Source of the DNA: Haemonchus contortus
Lineage: Eukaryota > Nematoda > Chromadorea > Rhabditida > Trichostrongylidae
Assembly (NCBI GenBank): GCA_000469685.2
Contig: LS997562.1
Coordinates: 15,552,275 to 15,616,274 of the forward strand
Length of the DNA: 64,000 nucleotides
Reading direction: 5' to 3'
Below the pieces are notes generated by a model, which saw only the letters and a program-made list of their open reading frames with translations, did no database searches and was not told the origin of the DNA. The position numbers and the translations under genes were made by a program. Positions 39,216-50,480 of the stretch are shown piece by piece (positions within the stretch are counted from its first letter, which is position 1; each line of letters begins with the position of its first letter).

Positions 39216-41860
39216 TGCATGCGATAGGAGTGGCAATGAAGCTTCTGCATGACATTTTTCCATCGCGACAACTCGGATAAACCGTGCCCGTTGACTTCCT
39301 TTTGACGAGTTACCCAGGATCCCGACCAACTGGCAGACGGACCGTTTTGATAGTCCCATCTTCAGAAACATTGGCCTTTCTACCTTTCCTGGATTGCCTC
39401 TGATTCAATCTTCTTCTATGTGTCGTTCAATAGCCTTCTATGCGGTTATTATGGAAATCCAAAATAATTTCATAATGCCCTTCCACCTTTCGCGGGTCAG
39501 GGATTGCAAGAGCCATCGGATGAGCCTCCTCCATCTAAAAGATTTGGGAGTTCTACATCAGTAACCACGCATATTGCAAGGAAACGTTCTTACGCAACTA
39601 ATTAATAGCAGGTAACGTGAATTTGATAGATTATTTTTGCCTTAGAATCTTCTGAAATTTGGCACCCATAGTTTTGCGACAACCTATATAAAGACGAGGG
39701 CTTTGTATCGAGTTTGTAGTGCCCACAACTTGGAGTGTTCACTACTCAGAAATCTTGTTGTCAGGAATGAACCATTTTCCCCAAAAAGGGTCAGCCTCAT
39801 ATGCTGACTTTGTAAAGGCAAGAGGGAAGTCTCGGCGACCCGTTGGTCAAATTCTACTCTGGAATCTAGCAATTATACAGTGGATATTGCTTTCTAAAGC
39901 CCTCTGTGAGCTCCGATCGGTTGTTTCACCCCCCGACATAGCTTTTATTTGACCTTCACTCGATGGGAGTCCCATTATTATTGATCGCTTAGACATTTTC
40001 TGACTTCTCCTATATATCGTTTTTGGGTTTGTTCGTATCATGCTTGGAATTCACCCTATAAAAGTTAACTATGTCAATAGTTTTATTACGGAGTAGGAAC
40101 AAGCGTAGCTACCGAACGATTCCAGAGAAAAGTGGTGCAGTACTTCTGGACGTTGAATCACCACGCTTCGGTCCATCGGTCTACAATGTTCCTACTCCAT
40201 TGAGGATTTTATCCACGCCCAGGTCTGAAATCACCGCGGTTAGCATTTCTAGGAGTTGATCAGGAAAAAGTTAATTCTTACACTGGGAAGGACCATCTTT
40301 TGACACGTGGTAATCCGGTTTTCGCACTCGCCCCTTTGGGCTTGAGTAATTTGACCTTTTTGACGGAGCTGCAAAATCACTTCTCTTTTGATCACACAAG
40401 TTTCGCCTTTCCAAGTAAGTCTTTTGCAGCAGAACAATAGATAGCGAAAGAACTCACGGTTTCTTTTTATCTACGCTTGTTTTCTCGCTAGAAGTGCTCG
40501 GAATCACCGTACTAATCAGCAGCAGAGCCATCTGAATAATGCAACTATCACATCATTGCAGTACCTGTAAAGGATCCTCGCTACAAAACCTATACAAAAC
40601 CTCGTACCAGTAGTAAAGGAAAAGAGAAGTAACGCGCCATTGCTGACCTTGTTACCTGTAAAGAACTAGTGTTAGTGGAGCAAGCGCAATAGAGAAGTAT
40701 TAGGGCGGGTGAAATTCAAAAAAAAACAGAATTCCATGCGATCCTTTACCCCACGACATCGTTCTTCATCATTTTGATAATGGAATTGATTTGATTCATT
40801 GAGTTTATTTCTTGGCTGTTGATTGTAGCCACAGTGAACGGGGTCAAGATTTCCAAAAGGTTTCCGATCATAAGTGCAAAGGAACGAGAAGGAGATACCA
40901 GTATCAAGCGCACTCGCAGTTAATGAGTCATGTTGCTTACAGAATATCTTGCAAGAGATATAGAATCATCGCCTATTTTATTGTTCGCCGGCTTCATTGC
41001 CCGTCGAAGATTTCATATTTCTTCCAAGACATTTAGCAAGCAACATGACTCGCTTACTACGAGTGCGCTTCATACTGGTATCTCCATCTCGTTCAATAGC
41101 ACTTATGAATTGGAAACCTCAACATTTTCTGAAGATTTCACTACTCTGAATTTGTACTGTACAAAGTGAATCCTTAATCAGAAATCCTCAGACGAAAATA
41201 ATAGATTCACTGGTTACAGAAATAGTTGTAAAAGAACGGTTCACTGAAGAAATGGGAGTGTTGACAACGCTAGGATATCACCTACAAAATTTACAGTAAA
41301 ATCATAGAGCTGGCTGAATGGATCACAGTAACCACTGTTTTGAGAAGTGCCATAAGCCAAGTCCACCGCAAGACCCATCATGTTCGCCATTAGTTTTCTT
41401 CCTCCATTTTGAGTCCAAATTTCCCTGCTTGAGAGAAGATTGGCACATGATCCTCTAGCAAGGAAACAGTTTAGAAGATCATAGCGTTCAATGAGAACGA
41501 ATGTATCAAGAGTAAGGAGCGAGCCACGTTTGGTTTTATAACAACCCCCACTTCCCCGTCTGTTTGAGCACTATTTTTGTGTTACTATATCGAGAGCAAT
41601 AGAGTAGAATAAGAATGGCATTATCCACCTCCAGTGCTTGTTTCCCTTGATCAAATACAACCTCAACCGAGAGTTCTGTGTCGATGACAAGCTCAACGTG
41701 CCGTCCCACGATAGGATCTAGCTCGCACAACTTCAAATTGTTATATTAGTCACCAGTCCTGGTCCACCTCAGAACAGCTCCTAGATCTCAAATATAAAGT
41801 TTGCCATAAAAAGGACAAAGTCTAGGAACGTTAATGAATCCCGTCAGAGGGATGCGCCCA

Positions 41861-42111
41861 TTGGCTGCTTTCATAGTCCGCCGGCCGCCGTGCACGAGGC
41901 AGTGCTAGGGGGAGGATTGCGGCAGGTCGGTCAGCCCCTCGAAGAGCTGTAAAGAAGGAGAGACAAGATCAAAAACCATGTGAATGAGTCCCTGGTTGTT
42001 TGGTTTTTGATCTTGTTCTTCTTTGTTTTCAACCCCTCGACTGACCGTCTGCCGCCCGCTTCCCCCTAACACTGCCTTGTGCAAGCCTGCCGGCGGACTA
42101 TGAAAGCAGCC
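41861..42111. repeat. Foldback MITE with TGGCTGCTTTCATAG ends (arm A')
   Basis: Mirror copy of the element at 28104-28354 within the inverted duplication. Confidence 0.85.
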
Positions 42112-44359
42112 ATTAAGAATGTTGAAGAGTATGTGGCCTATACGACGACTTGCAGCCGATGTACATGTCAGTGCTTTTATCCTCCCAGACGTGTCTGGTA
42201 TCAGTTAGCCTACCACGGAGAAGTGGAAAGCTTGGTTAGTCTAGGCCGATATCGATTCGGGATCCGAACACCTGATCGTGTGTGTGTGAAGTGACTTGCC
42301 ACTACCTCCGCTATAAGTTTATCAGAAGAGGAACTCAAAAAGAGAAAAGGAAGAGGAACTGTACGGTGATTTGACATTCAAGAGTGAAGGCACCATGGAG
42401 AACACATTATTTGAATCCGAGCACAGCTTATATATGCCTTCGAGGGCTCACTTCCTCTCAAAACACAACGCTCTTTCATGGAAACCATTCGGATGTGAAC
42501 AGCGTTAAAGTGGTTGCATATAGCTAACGTCAATTAAGATCATCTAAAAAGGGCCTGGGATATTAATCGGCTATTATGGGAATGCTTTGGTTATTCTCTC
42601 AGTCAAGCCATTCTAAAGTTCCATTTGTCCTTCTGGTCCATTTCCATTTTTCCATTTCGTTTCCTCCAATGTAGCAATGGGACGCTCAGACTCCCTTGAG
42701 AAAACCTTTAATAAGGAAATCTAACTTCCTATCGCAACCAAGAGGGAAGGGTCAATGAATGAACAAAGAGAAACGCTCGAAGATATTCTCTGAAGGACAT
42801 TCATAGTACATCTGAGAAGTGAGGAAGGGAGCCGAATGCTGAATCTAGTGGAGTTCAGATTCTCCAACGCTGGTTCGGCCTGCGTACACATCCAAAAGTG
42901 CCCGTGTTATAACGACCTTGTTCTGGCTGCGCTATTCACAATGAGTCGTTAGGGCGCCAACGATCAGTACGCCTATGTTGGAGACATCCAGACGGTTACA
43001 GGTATATGATCTCGTACAACGCACTCCCTTTCTTACTACTTTTTTTCAGCCTTATATTTCTTGAAATCCGCCGATTTTCACTCTTTTCTCTTCATTTTTA
43101 CAGTATTCTGCACCGAAACTTCCACTACTTCCCTTAATCCGTGAACCGTGCCTTCAAGAAGGATACTTATTGATGGGATCGTCGAGAGTCATCTCAAGAT
43201 TTTCATCCGTGCCTTTCATGCCAGCCATCATCTGCAAGCATATACAAAAGTTTTGGAAAGTTATCGCCTTTTGGATCACCATACCTCTTTCAACCATTTC
43301 AAATACTTCTTAACACGTCGTCGATCCAAACCGATTGGTGTTTGACGTTCTACGTCGCATAGATTTGTCGCGTGTTTATAGGCCAAATGAACGAGTTTCA
43401 CCTGACAAATGAAGAAGTTCAGACTGATGGAGTTAGGTACTCCTAATTTCTTGTTGCTTCAGCTCCTTATTAAAGGCATAGTTCACGATAATTTCAAGGT
43501 ACTAGGCTTAAGTGAAGTAGTAGAAGGTACTGTGCAGAATACTGTAAAAATGGAGAAAAAAGGATGAAAATCGGCGGATTTCAAGAAACATAAGGCCGAA
43601 AAAAAGTAATAAGAAAGAGGGATGGTTGTGCGAGTTCGTACGCCTGGTGTCTCCAACAAAGGCGTACTAATCGTAGACGTCCCAACACTTCATTGTGAAT
43701 GGTGCAGCCACAATATAGTCGTTATAACACGGACACTTTTGGGTGTGTGCGTAGGCTGAGCAGGCGTTGGAGAAACTAAACTTTACTAGATTCTGCATTT
43801 GGCTCGTTTCTCTTTTCCACCTGTACTATGAATTTTCGAATCCCAGCTTTGAGTTCCTTCGGAGAATATTTTCGAGCGTTCCTCTTTGTTCGTTCATTGG
43901 CCCTTCCCTCTTGGTTGAAATAAAGAGCTGGATTACCTTATTCAAGCTTATTTTCAAGGGCGTCTGAGCGTTCCTTTGCTGCATTAGGGGAAACGAAATG
44001 GAAAATGGAAAAAATTCACAAAAAAGTGGAAAATGGAAATGGACCAAATAAACAGATGGAAGTTCAGAATGGCTTGACTGAGAGAATTGCCAAAGCATTC
44101 TCATAATAGCCGATTAATATCCCAGGCCTTCTCTAAGTGATCATAATTGACGTTAACCATATGCAACCACTTTCATGCTGTTCACATGCGAATGGATTTC
44201 ATGAAATAGTGTTGTGTTTTGAGAGGAAGTGACCCCTCGAAGGCATATATAAACTGTGCTTGGACTCAAATAACGTGTTCTCGACGATGCCTCCACTCCT
44301 GATTGTCAAATCATAGTCCAGTTCCACTTCCTTTTCTCTTTTTGAGTTCCTTTTCTGTT

Positions 44360-44655
44360 AAACCTTCAGCGGAGGTGGTCTAGTGGCAAGTGGCGCGCTT
44401 CATACACGCATGATCAGGTGTTCTGATCCCGAATCGATATCGGCCTAGACTCACCAGGCTTTCCACCCCTCCGGGGTAGGTTAGTTGATACCAGACACGT
44501 CTGGGAGGATAAAAGTACTGACATGTACATCGGCTGCAAGTCGTTGTATAGGCCACATACGCTTCAACACTCCTCTAAGATTCTGAATGGAAGTCGAATG
44601 CATGGGCGCATCCCTTTGACGGGATTCTTAAAAGTTCCAAGACTTTGCCTTTTTC
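44360..44655 (+). repeat. SINE copy in arm A'
   Basis: Inverted duplicate of the SINE at 25,560-25,855, read on the plus strand beginning near GCGGAGGTGGTCTAGTGG. Confidence 0.75.
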
Positions 44656-47574
44656 TGGCAAACTTTATACTTGAGATCTAGGAGCTGTTCGTTCTGAGGT
44701 GGATCAGGACTTGTAGCTAATGTAACAGTTTGAAGTTGAACGAGCTAGATATGTCGTGGGACGCGTACGCAGTGCTCGACATTGAAGAGAACTCTCATTT
44801 TAGGCTAGATCTGATCAAGGAAAGCGAGCGCTGGAGATCATTGTTCTTTTCATTTTACTCTATTGATATATTAAATGTATATATATATATTAAATGTATC
44901 GATATATATAATATACATATATTACTCGATATATTAAATGTAGGTATAGTGCTCAAAAAGGCGGGGAAGAGGGAGTTGCTATGAAACCAAAGGTTGCTCG
45001 CCTCTTACCCTCAATACGTCTATTCTGATTGAAAGCTATGATTTTCTAAACTGTTTCCTTGCTAGAGGGTCACGTGCTAATCCTTCCTTACGCAGACAAA
45101 ATTGGACTTATAACGGAAGAACAAAACTAATGGCGAACTCGATGGCGCCTTGCGGTGGACCTGACTTATGGCACTTTTCAAAACAGTAGTTACTGGGGCT
45201 CGTACAAACTGGTTTACTGGTTTTTGATCTTGTCTCTCCTTGTTTACAGCTTTTCGAGGGGTGACCGACCGCCTGCCGTCCTCCTCCCCCCTAGCACTGC
45301 CTCGTGCACGTCGGCTGGCGGACTATTGAAGCAGCCAGTTTGCGCATCCCTCTGACGGGATTCATTAACGTTCCTAGACTTTGTCCTTTTTATGGCAGAC
45401 TTTATATTTGAGATCTAGGAGCTGTTCTGAGGTGGACCAGGACTGGTGACTAATGTAACAATTCGAAGTTGTGCGAGTTAGATCCTATCGTGGGACGGCA
45501 CGTTGAGCTTGTCATCGACACAGAACTCTCGGTTGAGGCTGTATTTGATCAGGGGAAACAAGCACTGAAGATGGATGGTGCCATTCTTATTCCACTCTAT
45601 TGCTCTCGATATAGTAACACAAACATCGTGCTCAAAAAGACGGGGAAGTGGGGGTTGTTATAAAACCAAACGTGGCTCGCTCCTTACTCTTGATACGTTC
45701 ATTCTGATTGAACGCTACGATCTCCTAAACTGTTTCCTTGCTAGAGGATCATGTGCCAATCTTTCCTCAGGCAGCGAAATTTGAACTTAAAATGGAAGAA
45801 CAAAACCAACTGCGAACATGATGACGTCTTGCGGTGAACCTAACTTATGGCACTTTTCAAAACAGTAGTTACTGTGTTCCATTCAGCCAGCTTTATGATT
45901 TTACTGAAAATTTTGTAGGTGATATCCTAGCGTTGTCAATACTCCTATTATTTCAATGAACCTTTCTTTCACATCTATTTCTGGAACCAGCGAGCGATCT
46001 ATTATTTTCGTTTGAAGATTTCTAATTAAAGGCTCACTTCGTGCAGTACAAATTCAAAGTAGTGAAACCTCCAGAAAATGTTAACGTTCGACGGGCAAGG
46101 AGCCGGCGAACAAGAAAATTGGCAAATATCCTATATGAGCTCTCCTTGCAAGACATTCAGTAAGCAACATTACCCACTAGCTACGAGTGCGCTTGATACT
46201 GGTACTTCTATTTCGTTATAAATCGGAAACCTCGTTGTAAATTTGACACCGCTCTTTGTGGCTAAAATCAACAGCCAAGAGATAAACGCAATGAGTCAAA
46301 TCTATTCCAATATCAAAATGCCGGAAAACGATGTCGTGGAGTAAAGGATCGCATCGAATTCTGTTTTTGTTTCAATTCCACCCGCCTTAATACTTCTCTA
46401 TTGCGCTTCCTTCGTAAAATTAGTTCTTTACAGGTAACAAGGTCGGCAATGGCGCGTTACTTTTCTTTTCCATTATTACTGGTACGAGGTTTTGTATAGA
46501 TTTTGTAGCGAGGATCCTGTACAGGTACTGCAATGATGTGATAGTTGCATTATTCAGATGGCTCTTCTGCTGATTAGCACGGTGATTCCGAGCGCTTCTA
46601 GCAAGAAAACAAGCTTGGATAAAAAGAAATCGTGAGTATCTTCCGTAGCGATTGTTCCGTCGCAGAGAAGACTTACTTGGAAACTCAAAATTTGTGTGAT
46701 TGCTAGAGAAGTGTTTTTGCAGCTCTGTCAAAAAGGTCAAAGGGGCGAGCGCGAAAGCCGGAATACCACGTGTCAAAAGATTCTCTATGCCAGTGTGAGA
46801 ATCGACTTTCTCCTGATCAACTCCTAGAAATGCTAAGCGCGGTGATTTCAGACCTGGGCGTGGATAAAATCCTCGATGGAGTAGGAACATTGTTGACCGA
46901 AGCGTGGTGATTCAACATCAAGAAGTACTGCACCAGTTTTCTCTGGAATCGTCCGGTAGCTGCTTGTTCCTACTCCGTAACAAAACTATTGGAATAGTTA
47001 ACTTTTATAAGGTGAATTCCAAGCATGATACAAACAAATCCAAAATTTATATTTGGGAAAAAAGTCAGAAAATGTCTCAGCGGTCATGAACAATGGTAGT
47101 CCCATGGAGTGATGGTCAAATAAAAACCATGTCAGAAAGTGATAACAGCCAATGGGAGCTGACAGAGGGAATAATGAAACAATATTCACTGTATAATTTC
47201 TAGATTCCAATCTAGAACCTAACCAACCGAATCACCGAGCCTTCCTCCTTGACATTACAACACATTGAACATGTTCCTCTACGAAAAAACCAAAGCCATT
47301 TTAAATGTAAATTGAATAAAATACAAATATTAACAAAAACCAGTGTATTACAAAATCACAAAACAAATAACCACAAAATTATTAAACATAAAGTTCAAAA
47401 AGTTGTGTATTGCAAGACTTATCTTCCTCCTAATAGGAATCGCTGACCTGGGTTCTTCTTATTGATGGTAGAACAGCCTTCGTTGTATCCAATACAGGGA
47501 TAGAGAGAATACATAGGGTCTTCGTGGAATGCAGAAAAGGATAAGTTACAACGCTAACAATGAACATCGGTTAC

Positions 47575-47785
47575 TGAGTGGATCCCTCGAAACGTCAAAC
47601 GAACATCAGGACGGCCGCCAGCACGATTGTCAGACTTCTTCACGGAAGCTCGCTATGAAAAGTGCTATGTTTTGTGCCGTTCGAGCGATGAGGATCCACT
47701 GTACCGCTTGGCTCACGACAGGGACGAATTGAGCCCTTACTTTAGCTTGCTCAGGAAATCGATGATCAACGGGCTACAGGTGTCA
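47575..47785 (+). pseudogene. RTE ORF2 C-terminal fragment (arm A')
   Basis: Inverted duplicate of the fragment at 22,430-22,640; same [14 protein letters not shown] signature on the plus strand. One visible codon change (Cys for Arg in MF-C-AV). Confidence 0.7.
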
Positions 47786-47900
47786 AAGGTGATGAGATGA
47801 CAGAATAGCCCGCATTTCTACTAGCAACACTCATGAAAGAGTGCTTTGTATCTATGAATATAATAAAACACTTTAAGTATTTCAATCATACATACAGTGG

Positions 47901-47978
47901 CCGCCAAAAGTGTTCGGTGAAACGCTTTTCCAGTCATAACCGCCAAAAGTGTTCGGTGAAACGCTTTTCCAGTCATAA
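47901..47978. repeat. 39-bp tandem duplication at transposon end
   Basis: A 39-bp unit beginning CCGCCAAAAGTGTTCGGTGA is present twice head to tail (47901-47939 and 47940-47978) just inside the Tc1 terminus. Confidence 0.95.
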
Positions 47979-48454
47979 CTTTTTTTTTCGTACTTCATAA
48001 AATGACATAAAATCTTAGTATGTTAATCAGAGAGGTACTGTGAATACTTATCGCTATTAAATTGCAACCAACTATTGTTGGCGGCTCATTAGTGAGATTT
48101 AATCCAATTCTGGTGTAAAATTCTGATAGCATTGACTTCAAGAAAACCGCTCTTTTCGGAATAGCAATAAGTAAAACGCCGAAAAATTCGATATTTGGTA
48201 GATATGTCTTTCGATGATAGCATCGCAACTGGAAGGATCTAGTCGAATAGTTTTTGAATGGTAGACGCTGGCATGGCGTTCCACTCCCCTTATTGAGCGA
48301 ACTTTCCTCATTGTTTCAAATAGCTTGGTCGAAAGACGCCTTTTCGGCTGTTCCCTCATATTCCCTATGGGATTCAGATCAGATGAGTGGCTCGACCACT
48401 CCGGAAGTCTGGTTCGCTGTTCGCTAGAGGACGCCTTCACAAACTCTTGTTTCG

Positions 48455-48980
48455 ACGGATCAAGTGGTAGAATGCTCGATAGGATATTTATTTCAATATT
48501 TATTGGGTCAGCAATCTAAGGTCAGTCTAACAATTTGAGGATTGTGCAACCTTGTACGTCTTGTTTTGGAATTGCTGGTGGTGGGTCCGACAGGCGACAA
48601 GTTGGAGCGCTCAGCTTATTTCCTTGGGATTGTTGCACCGCACCGCTCTTGTTCATTGTTCATTGGAAACCACTGACTATCTTCCTTGTAAATGGGTTGT
48701 TGGAGAGCGAAGGGCGAGCAGATTGGAGTTGAGAGCAGTGCCGTTTGCGGCACTGCCCGATTTTGATACCGCTCAGCTGTGGAGTCGCCGAACTGTCAAG
48801 AACTGCTTGAGAGAGCCACCGAGAGCTGTCGAGCTCTCCGAGAGCTGTCGAGCACTGCTGAACTGACACAAACTGGGCCTTTTATACCCAAAAAAATGGG
48901 CGGCTTATATACTGGCCTTGATGGGCGGTGCATCTGGTGTTTGGTATGGGAACCTACAAAATTCCAACAATTTGGTACTT
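48455..48980 (-). mobile_element. Probable solo LTR inserted in the Tc1 element
   Basis: This block interrupts the transposase between its second and third catalytic regions. On the minus strand it has promoter-like TATAAAAGGC near 48,880, a central GC-balanced part with repeated AGAGCTGTCGAG(C) units at 48,825-48,852, and CCAATAAATATTGAAATAAA near 48,500 as a polyadenylation signal before ...GAGCA. That order (TATA, then poly-A signal, then CA end) fits an LTR. Exact ends and the target duplication could not be fixed. Confidence 0.4.
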
Positions 48981-49239
48981 TGGCGTGAGAACAAGCAAAG
49001 TTTTTCGCATTTTTTTGAGCCTCTTTGGAAATGTTGATTGGCTAATGAAGGTGTTCATGCGCTTCCTCGTAATCATGACGAAGAGTCATGACACCACTGA
49101 AGTGTTTCGGATCGTGACCCTTTTGCAGGATCTACCCTGCTGGCATATGATGCTGTGCCTACGGTAATAAGTTGTCGACCATCATGTTCCTGTACGACTC
49201 CCCTGTCATCGTGCCGTCAGTTTTTGAACAAGTGGCCAT

Positions 49240-49477
49240 TGGCTGCTTTCATAGTCCGCCGGCCGGCCGGCGTGCCGGCGGAGGCAGTGCTAGGGGGGGG
49301 GGGGGGAGGGAGGCAGTTGGTGTTAGGCAAACAGTCCACAACCCTTCGAAGCGTGTTTGTTTTCAACCCCTCGAAGAAGCGTGGACTGTTTACCTATCTG
49401 TCTGCCTCCCTCCTCCCCCCTAGCACTGCCTCCGCCGGCACGCCGGCCGGCCGGCCGGCGGACTATGAAAGCAGCCA
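49240..49477. repeat. Foldback MITE with TGGCTGCTTTCATAG ends, inside Tc1
   Basis: Perfect-looking arms start TGGCTGCTTTCATAGTCCGC, continue with a CCGG-rich block and contain a run of about 14 G. The inner arms carry AACCCTTCGAAG / CAACCCCTCGAAG. It interrupts the Tc1 transposase frame just upstream of the MTGESY block. It is a younger copy of the family at 28.1 kb. Confidence 0.9.
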
Positions 49478-49910
49478 TTCCATTTGAGGAGAAGGCACTC
49501 CCTCTACTAGGTCGTTAAGGAAGTGTGACGGTCATGGGTAGGGAACACTTTGGATTGAACCTCTATTCACATGGACATCGCCGTACCGTATATCACTGCT
49601 TCGTAACTAATTGAACTTGCTTTCGTCCGTAAAAAAAACTCTTCTGGAGTCAGTCAAAGTTCAGTTGAGTTGACGGCGCGCAAACTCCGCTCTGGCTCTA
49701 CTATTTTTTAGACTGATGGACGATTTTTTGGGTAAACTCCTCCCATAAATACAGGCATTGCTTAGGCGTCTCCCTACGTTCGCCGACTAGGAATGGTGCC
49801 ATCGCTAGTGCTGAACTGAGCGGCAATGTGAGAAGAGAGTCAGCTTTCAACTGAGGTGTGATCCGTCTTTCCTGGGCTGGTGAATCACATCGGGGTCTTC
49901 TCATTCTCTC

Positions 49911-50480
49911 GGCATTGCAAACAGATTTCCTGACCTGAACGCATTGAACAATCGAAAGAAGCGTCTGCTATGGAATCTCAAAACCTTGAAATGACCGGAC
50001 TTTCATACCCAACTCCTTCATGTCTACTGCTGCCTGCCAAACTCCCTGAGTGACTTCTGTCCTTCTATGTATGCCTTGAGTGTACGAGTACTATCATCGA
50101 GCACTAATGGGATGCAAAATGTGCAATTACCGCTAACCTCGCAATCAGAAAAAAATCGCTTCTTCCTCGGAAATGTTCACCCGAAAGTTTCAGCTTGAGA
50201 GCACTGCTGAAGCACTAAAATGGCTGGTAGTATCTCGCATCTCAGTTGGTAATAATTTCTATATCTTTTTGAAAAAAAAAACTTCATAAAATTTTCACGG
50301 CGATTGAGAGTAGCCCTTGCTCTTGCTTCGAGGACCTATAGCTGAAACAACATCAACAAGATATTTTTTGCTCAGTAATTTTACGTCTACGTCTACCTCC
50401 CACTCAAAAATATCTCCATAGCTTCGTTAAGAGAATACTTTAGAGGGATTTCAGCTTAGTGACAGGAAACAAGTCTTTCG
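49911..50480. other. Intergenic / possible distal end of the Tc1 element
   Basis: AT-rich; the expected second Tc1 terminal repeat is not visible. There is no gene. Downstream of the minus-strand gene ending at 50,481. Confidence 0.35.

Larger units (their letters stand above)
38088..47872 (-). repeat. Inverted duplication, arm A' (9,785 bp)
   Basis: Near-identical reverse complement of 22342-32129. The outer boundary (47872) is 21 bp from the end of a Tc1-type transposon. The inner boundary (38088) directly abuts B', with no intervening base. The near identity implies a recent event, gene conversion, or allelic copies in an assembly. Confidence 0.95.
47894..49910 (-). mobile_element. Tc1-type transposon remnant, interrupted by later insertions
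   Basis: Minus-strand translation gives Tc1 transposase blocks in order: FFTDESKFN near 49,645, GTMTGESYRNMMVDNLLP near 49,210-49,160, and the third catalytic region WSSHSSDLNPIGN near 48,380 (Asp-Leu-Asn-Pro signature). The end nearest A' starts CAGTGGCCGCC after a TA, typical of Tc1 ends. The distal terminal repeat was not found. Frames are broken. The element is split by a foldback MITE at 49,240-49,477 and by about 0.5 kb of probable LTR sequence at 48.45-48.98 kb. Confidence 0.75.

Noticed and set aside
49155..49487. Gly-rich ORFs
   Set aside because: Generated by the arms and G-run of the foldback MITE.
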